Positions 6,683 through 10,212 of a stretch of DNA of 10,212 nucleotides are shown in pieces. The stretch spans positions 1 through 10,212 of the forward strand of contig JBDSDZ010000119.1 of assembly GCA_039920345.1 (NCBI GenBank), given 5' to 3'. Under the pieces are notes generated by a model. The model was not told the DNA's origin, searched no databases, and saw nothing but the letters and a program-made list of their open reading frames with translations. Origin of the DNA: Croceibacterium_A sp039920345. Lineage in GTDB: Bacteria; Pseudomonadota; Alphaproteobacteria; Sphingomonadales; Sphingomonadaceae. The first letter of the stretch is position 1, and the number at the start of each line of letters is the position of its first letter. A program made the position numbers and the translations under genes.

Positions 6683-7405
6683 TCAATACATATGCTGGCC
6701 GCCGTTGATCGACAGCGTCGAGCCCGTGACGAAACCGCCGTTTTCGGAAGCGAGGAAGGCCACGCCGCGGGCGATTTCGCCGGCGTTTCCGAGGCGGCCG
6801 ACCGGAATGCGGGCGACAATCTTTTCGAGCACGTTTTCCGGCACCGCGGCGACCATGTCGGTATCGATGTAGCCGGGCGCGATGGCATTGACGGTGATTC
6901 CGAAACGCGCGCCTTCCTGCGCCAGCGCCTTGGTGAAACCGTGGATGCCGCTCTTGGCGGCAGCGTAGTTGACCTGGCCGTACTGGCCCGCCTGGCCGTT
7001 GATTGAACCGATGTTGACGATCCGGCCCCAGCCCCGTTCCTTCATGCCCGGGAAACAGGCCTTCGCCATGTTGAAGCAACCGCCAAGGTTGATGCGCATG
7101 ACATCATACCAGTCCTCGAAGCTCATCTTGAGCAGCGTGCCGTCGCGGGTGATGCCGGCATTGTTGACCAGCACATCGATCGGGCCGACTTCTTCTGCCA
7201 CCTGCTGGCAACCGGCCAGCGTCGCCTCGTGGTCGCCGACATCCCATTTGAACGCCGCGATCCCGGTCTGGTCGGTAAAAGCGCGAGCCTTGTCGTCATT
7301 CCCGCCGTAATTGGCGGCCACCGTCAGCCCATCGGCTTTGAGCATTTCGGAGATCGCCCGGCCGATGCCGCGTGTTCCGCCGGTAACGATTGCTACGCGC
7401 GCCAT
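6683..7405 (-). CDS. phbB: Acetoacetyl-CoA reductase (NADPH-dependent, SDR family)
   Basis: PhbB/PhaB reduces acetoacetyl-CoA to (R)-3-hydroxybutyryl-CoA, the monomer for polyhydroxybutyrate storage granules. The 240-residue protein has the usual length. It shows the Rossmann cofactor motif TGGTRGIG (8-15), NNAG (81-84), and the catalytic Ser134, Tyr147 and Lys151 (in NIGSINGQAGQYGQVNYAAAK). The NGQxGQxGQxNY stretch and the C-terminal SINGGQHMY distinguish acetoacetyl-CoA reductases from the closely related FabG. ATG 7405 has a good ribosome site (GAGAGG, 7 bases upstream). It is separated from the upstream gene by a strong terminator and followed 7 bases later by the RHH_4 gene. No polymerase (phaC) or thiolase (phaA) gene is in the window. 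FabG-like activity cannot be excluded from sequence alone. Confidence 0.94.
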   Translation of the reverse strand: MARVAIVTGGTRGIGRAISEMLKADGLTVAANYGGNDDKARAFTDQTGIAAFKWDVGDHEATLAGCQQVAEEVGPIDVLVNNAGITRDGTLLKMSFEDWYDVMRINLGGCFNMAKACFPGMKERGWGRIVNIGSINGQAGQYGQVNYAAAKSGIHGFTKALAQEGARFGITVNAIAPGYIDTDMVAAVPENVLEKIVARIPVGRLGNAGEIARGVAFLASENGGFVTGSTLSINGGQHMY

Positions 7406-7472
7406 TGTTTATCCTCTCGTTTGGGTCGTCTTTGGCCGCGACCTTAAGCAGGCAGGCCCGCTGCGCAACGAA

Positions 7473-7494
7473 AAACCCCGCCGAAGCGGGGTTT
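7473..7494 (-). terminator. Intrinsic terminator with UUCG tetraloop
   Basis: Read on the minus strand, AAACCCCGC and GCGGGGTTT form a perfect 9-bp stem closed by a TTCG loop in a C(UUCG)G context, an especially stable tetraloop, with the T-run continuing to 7471. It lies 23 bases after the stop of the exported protein gene (7518-8285) and before phbB, separating the two transcription units. The plus strand has an A-run before and GTTTG after the stem, so some bidirectional activity is possible. Confidence 0.9.
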
Positions 7495-7517
7495 GCCTTC
7501 CACCATAAGTGATGGCG

Positions 7518-8285
7518 TCAGAAGCGGAACTGGGTTCCGACGTAAACGGCCTGGCTGTCCTGCTTTGCCGGGTCGGCCAGCGGTGCCAACCGATCGCGTT
7601 CCTGCGAATAGCGAACACCGGCGGTAACATCGAGGTTGCGGGTAAGGCGATAGCTGCCCCCCAGGTCGACGGCCTGGTCGCTGCGCGAATCGATCGTGCG
7701 CGGGGCCGCGCCGGCCTTTGTCTCTTCCTCGAGCGCGAGGCGGGCGGCAAACCGGCTTTCGTCCGGCTTGGCACCGGGCGTCGGGCGGAACTGGGCGAGA
7801 TCGGGAATGCTCGCATCCGATACGGTGTGCGAAATTGCCGGTGCCGGCGTTGCCTTGGCGAAGCTCTGGTATCCGCGCGAAATGCCGAGATTGTAACGCA
7901 TCGGCGCGATGCGCACGACCGAATCGCCAGCGAGCTGGTCTTTCGCGGCGTCTATTGCCGAGCGAACCGAGAGTGCGCGGGCGGCTTCACTGTCCACGCG
8001 GATGGCGACGGTGACTGAACGACTCGGCCGAGCGGCAATGCCGGCCGGGGTAAAGCGCATCATGCGCGCCTTGCCACTGCTGCGTTCCGCCACGAAGCGG
8101 GCAAGCCGGGCATCGACGGTAGCTGGCGTAAGCGCCGCGAAACTGCCGCCGGCAACCAGGCTGACGCCACCGTTAAGCGCGCCAAGCGCGTAGCTCGCAG
8201 TAGGCAATCCGGCGAGCACGAGAGCGCTGGCGGCAATGCCCGCCATCAACCTTCCGTCCCTGCGCGATGCCACTTTCCGAGTCAC
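7518..8285 (-). CDS. Exported protein with outer-membrane-like C-terminus, function unknown
   Basis: From GTG 8285 the frame gives 255 residues. I choose this start because AGGGG lies 9 bases upstream and the next residues form a textbook signal peptide: a basic n-region (RKVASRRDGR, 3-12), a hydrophobic core (14-28) and a likely cut after SYA (33). The frame stays open to 8468, and ATG 8363 is an alternative start, but neither has a ribosome site and both would bury the signal. The middle (about 36-200) is soluble-looking and rich in Ala, Ser and Arg. The last 55 residues alternate polar and apolar positions (DLGGSYRLTRNLDVTAGVRY, later AVYVGTQFRF) and end in Phe, as in the beta signal of outer-membrane proteins. 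That is only about four strands, too few for a full barrel unless the middle contributes. I do not recognise the family. Confidence 0.75.
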   Translation of the reverse strand: MTRKVASRRDGRLMAGIAASALVLAGLPTASYALGALNGGVSLVAGGSFAALTPATVDARLARFVAERSSGKARMMRFTPAGIAARPSRSVTVAIRVDSEAARALSVRSAIDAAKDQLAGDSVVRIAPMRYNLGISRGYQSFAKATPAPAISHTVSDASIPDLAQFRPTPGAKPDESRFAARLALEEETKAGAAPRTIDSRSDQAVDLGGSYRLTRNLDVTAGVRYSQERDRLAPLADPAKQDSQAVYVGTQFRF

Positions 8286-8486
8286 GACCGATAGCCCCTG
8301 ATGCGCAAATCGCGCTGGTTCCCTTCGCACAGACGCATGATGCGGCTGAACAGTTCCTGACATGCGCCAGCAACCGGTTCCGAGTCCTTTGCAATGTGTA
8401 AGCGCTGAGCGGCCCGTTTGCGAGTCCGCTACAACCCACGCATCGGCGCTTTTTTCAAAGTGTTGCACGCACTCAACAACCCTGCT

Positions 8487-8509
8487 GGGGTTAAGCCGGG
8501 GTTCACGCC
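8487..8509. repeat. Imperfect tandem repeat GGGGTTAAGCC / GGGGTTCACGCC
   Basis: Two adjacent copies of an 11-12-base unit, GGGGTTAAGCC (8487-8497) and GGGGTTCACGCC (8498-8509), share GGGGTT and the final GCC. They lie about 40 bases upstream of the proposed -35 element of the DUF3576-leuS unit and could be a direct-repeat operator. The repeat is short enough to be coincidental. Confidence 0.35.
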
Positions 8510-8546
8510 ATTCGGGCCCTAGGGAAAGCCGCCCTGCCGCGCTACC

Positions 8547-8574
8547 TTGCCGCCTGACGAAGTGAGGCTATAGA
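8547..8574 (+). promoter_or_regulatory. Candidate sigma-70-type promoter for DUF3576-leuS
   Basis: TTGCCG (8547-8552) and TATAGA (8569-8574) are 16 bases apart. Transcription would start near 8581, leaving a leader of about 26 bases that contains AGAGGA (8589-8594) before the ATG at 8607. The arrangement is sensible but both boxes are imperfect. Confidence 0.4.
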
Positions 8575-8606
8575 GGCGCTCGCCCGCAAGAGGAACTGGA
8601 CCCAGA

Positions 8607-9083
8607 ATGGCATTGCAGACTTCCATCGCCGCCCACCGTAATCTCCGCCTGCTCAAGGCAACGGCGCGCGGCGTGCTGCTGGGCTGCCTCGCGCTCGGTC
8701 TGGGCGCCTGCGCCAGCAAGAACGCTCGGCCCAAAGCCGACATTGCCGCCTCGCAAGTCACCGCGATCGGGGTCAATTCCTATCTTTGGCGCGCGACGCT
8801 GGAGACGTTGTCGTTCATGCCGCTGACGCAGGCTGATAGTTCGGGCGGCGTGATCGTCACTGACTGGTATTCGAACCCGCAGAAGCCCGATGAACGAGTG
8901 AAAGTTTCGGTTTCGATCCTCGACCAGGATCTGCGCGCCGATGCCCTGCGCGTGGCCGCCAGCCGGCAGGTGCTGCAGGCCGGCAACTGGATTGAAGCGC
9001 CGGTGCAGGCCGCCACCGTGCAGAAGCTTGAGGACATTATCCTCACCAAGGCTCGCGACTTGCGCCGTTCGGCGGTCGGCTGA
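8607..9083 (+). CDS. DUF3576 domain-containing lipoprotein
   Basis: This 158-residue protein has an extended basic N-terminus, a hydrophobic stretch (about 22-33) and a clear lipobox, LGAC, with Cys35 as the lipidation site, so it should be a periplasm-facing membrane lipoprotein. The mature part (IGVNSYLWRATLETLSFMPL, then VIVTDWYSNPQKPDERVKVS, then LDQDLRADALRVAASRQ) matches what I know of the alphaproteobacterial DUF3576 family, whose role is not established. AGAGGA lies 12 bases before the ATG, slightly far. It precedes leuS by 35 bases on the same strand, an arrangement I recall as common in alphaproteobacteria, where lptE and holA often follow. That neighbourhood hints at an envelope function but proves nothing. 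Confidence 0.88.
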   Translation: MALQTSIAAHRNLRLLKATARGVLLGCLALGLGACASKNARPKADIAASQVTAIGVNSYLWRATLETLSFMPLTQADSSGGVIVTDWYSNPQKPDERVKVSVSILDQDLRADALRVAASRQVLQAGNWIEAPVQAATVQKLEDIILTKARDLRRSAVG

Positions 9084-9118
9084 CCGGTTCTTCTTCGGAC
9101 AACGCGAGGAATCCACCC

Positions 9119-10212
9119 ATGACCGAGCAGCGTTTCGATCCGTCGCAGGCCGACGGTCGGTGGCAGCGCGCTTGGGATGAGGCCCGCTGTTTCGAAGCTG
9201 ACGGCCAAGGCAGCGACAACCGCCCGCGCAGCTATGTGCTGGAGATGTTTCCCTATCCTTCGGGGCGCATCCACATCGGCCACGTGCGCAATTACACGAT
9301 GGGCGACGTGCTGGCGCGCTACAAGCGGCTGACAGGCCACAATGTGCTCCACCCGATGGGCTGGGACGCGTTCGGCATGCCGGCGGAAAACGCCGCGATG
9401 GAAAAAAGCGTCCACCCCAAGGGCTGGACCTACGCCAACATCGCCACGATGAAGGCACAGTTGAAACGGCTCGGCTTCGCGCTCGACTGGAGCCGCGAGC
9501 TGGCGACCTGCGACCCCGAATACTACGGCCACGAGCAGGCGTTGTTGCTCGATCTTTACGCCGCCGGGCTGGTCTATCGCCGCCAGAGCGCGGTCAACTG
9601 GGATCCGGTCGATCACACCGTGCTGGCCAACGAACAGGTTATCGACGGGCGCGGCTGGCGCTCGGGTGCGCTGGTCGAAAAGCGCCAGCTCGACCAGTGG
9701 TTCCTGCGCATCACCGACTTTGCCGACGAACTCCTCGAAGGCCTCAAGGAACTCGACCAATGGCCTGACAAGGTCCGCCTGATGCAGGAAAACTGGATCG
9801 GCAAGAGCCAGGGCCTGCAGTTTCGATTCGACCTCACCAATGGCGAAACGCTCGACGTTTACACGACCCGGCCCGATACGATCTTCGGGGCGAGTTTCGT
9901 TGCCGTGGCGCCCGATCACCCGCTGGCGCAGGACATCGCGGCCAATAACTGCGAAGCGGCCAAGTTCATCGCGCAATGCCGCGCTGGCGGGACGACAGCG
10001 GCCGAGCTGGAGACCGCTGAGAAGCTGGGCTTCGACACCTGCGTTGCGGCTATACACCCGCTCGATCCATCGAAACGCTTGCCAGTCTACATCGCCAATT
10101 TCGTGTTGATGGAATACGGCACCGGGGCGATCATGGCGGTCCCGGCGCACGACCAGCGCGATTTCGATTTTGCGACCAAGTACAGCTTGCCGATCCCGCG
10201 CGTGGTGGCGCC
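9119..10212 (+). CDS. leuS: Leucyl-tRNA synthetase (partial, N-terminal part)
   Basis: LeuRS charges tRNA-Leu with leucine in the cytoplasm and is essential. ATG 9119 has a good ribosome site (GAGGA, 8 bases before). The frame runs open off the right edge, giving 364 of an expected 840-870 residues. Seen in order are YVLEMFPYPSG (39-49), the class I HIGH motif as HIGH (52-55) in the Rossmann fold, GWDAFGMPAENAA (81-93), and the zinc-finger-like region around NWDPVDHTVLANEQVIDG (160-177). The start of the CP1 editing domain follows, with the Thr-rich TTRPDTIFGA (249-258) and GTGAIMAVPAHDQRDFDFA (334-352), where Asp345 is the conserved editing aspartate. The KMSKS loop and anticodon-binding domain lie outside. 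The cysteines of the zinc site found in E. coli LeuRS are replaced (GRGWRSG). Confidence 0.97.
   Translation, partial: MTEQRFDPSQADGRWQRAWDEARCFEADGQGSDNRPRSYVLEMFPYPSGRIHIGHVRNYTMGDVLARYKRLTGHNVLHPMGWDAFGMPAENAAMEKSVHPKGWTYANIATMKAQLKRLGFALDWSRELATCDPEYYGHEQALLLDLYAAGLVYRRQSAVNWDPVDHTVLANEQVIDGRGWRSGALVEKRQLDQWFLRITDFADELLEGLKELDQWPDKVRLMQENWIGKSQGLQFRFDLTNGETLDVYTTRPDTIFGASFVAVAPDHPLAQDIAANNCEAAKFIAQCRAGGTTAAELETAEKLGFDTCVAAIHPLDPSKRLPVYIANFVLMEYGTGAIMAVPAHDQRDFDFATKYSLPIPRVVA

Larger units (their letters stand above)
8286..8606. other. Divergent intergenic region between exported-protein and DUF3576 genes
   Basis: These 321 bases separate two divergently transcribed genes. Bases 8286-8468 keep the minus frame of the exported protein open but look non-coding. 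There is a CGCAT-G-ATGCG palindrome at 8334-8344, a T-run at 8450-8455, an imperfect tandem repeat at 8487-8509 and a plausible plus-strand promoter at 8547-8574. On the minus strand TTGAAA opposite the T-run may be a -35 element, but its partner -10 is poor, so the minus promoter is unresolved. Confidence 0.45.

Noticed and set aside
6442..6888. 148-codon version of the RHH protein
   Set aside because: Its first part overlaps the phbB coding region in another frame, and the RHH domain begins only after the phbB stop; GTG 6675 fits better.
8568..9458. Minus-strand 296-codon open frame
   Set aside because: Antisense to the DUF3576 gene and leuS, and rich in Arg, Cys and Ser as shadow frames usually are.
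8780..10150. Minus-strand 456-codon open frame across the DUF3576 gene and leuS
   Set aside because: It is antisense to leuS, which has HIGH and editing-domain motifs; long antisense frames are expected in GC-rich codon usage.
1..10212. CRISPR array, tRNA or rRNA gene, transposon or phage module
   Set aside because: I looked for regularly spaced repeats, cloverleaf-like segments, transposase or integrase motifs and flanking duplications on both strands and saw none.

Overview
The window looks like an ordinary chromosomal segment of a high-GC alphaproteobacterium. Gene content and protein style (GlnE, GalU, PhbB-type reductase, RHH_4 protein, DUF3576 lipoprotein next to leuS, LeuRS without zinc-site cysteines) fit Sphingomonadales, perhaps an Erythrobacter- or Novosphingobium-like organism. 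That placement is an inference from protein features, not from a marker gene. I see no tRNA, rRNA, CRISPR array, insertion sequence, integrase or phage gene, and no compositional break that would suggest an island.

Layout. (1) 1-871, minus: 5' part of a secreted, probably lipid-anchored M28-type metallopeptidase with a PA-like domain, running off the left edge. (2) 980-4104, plus: glnE (glutamine synthetase adenylyltransferase/deadenylylase) and a 1-Cys Bcp-type peroxiredoxin, overlapping by ATGA. (3) 4105-4468: a 364-base gap rich in inverted repeats, with an AT-rich patch and a CtrA-like half-site. (4) 4469-5128, plus: exported M23 (LytM) murein hydrolase, followed by a strong intrinsic terminator. 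(5) 5192-6067, minus: galU. (6) 6189-6431, plus: small membrane-anchored protein with an SFPASDPP tail. (7) 6442-6675 and 6683-7405, minus: an RHH_4 protein directly downstream of acetoacetyl-CoA reductase (phbB). (8) 7518-8285, minus: exported protein with an outer-membrane-like C-terminus, ended by a UUCG-loop terminator. (9) 8607 to the right edge, plus: DUF3576 lipoprotein, then the 5' third of leuS.

Functional themes are nitrogen control (glnE), peroxide defence (bcp), envelope construction and remodelling (M23, galU, lipoproteins, outer-membrane-like protein), carbon storage (phbB) and translation (leuS). These are independent transcription units, not one pathway. I find no convincing new multi-gene system. 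The best candidates for a second look are the structured non-coding stretch before the M23 gene, the small SFPASDPP protein, the RHH gene coupled to phbB, and the unassigned exported protein at 7518-8285.
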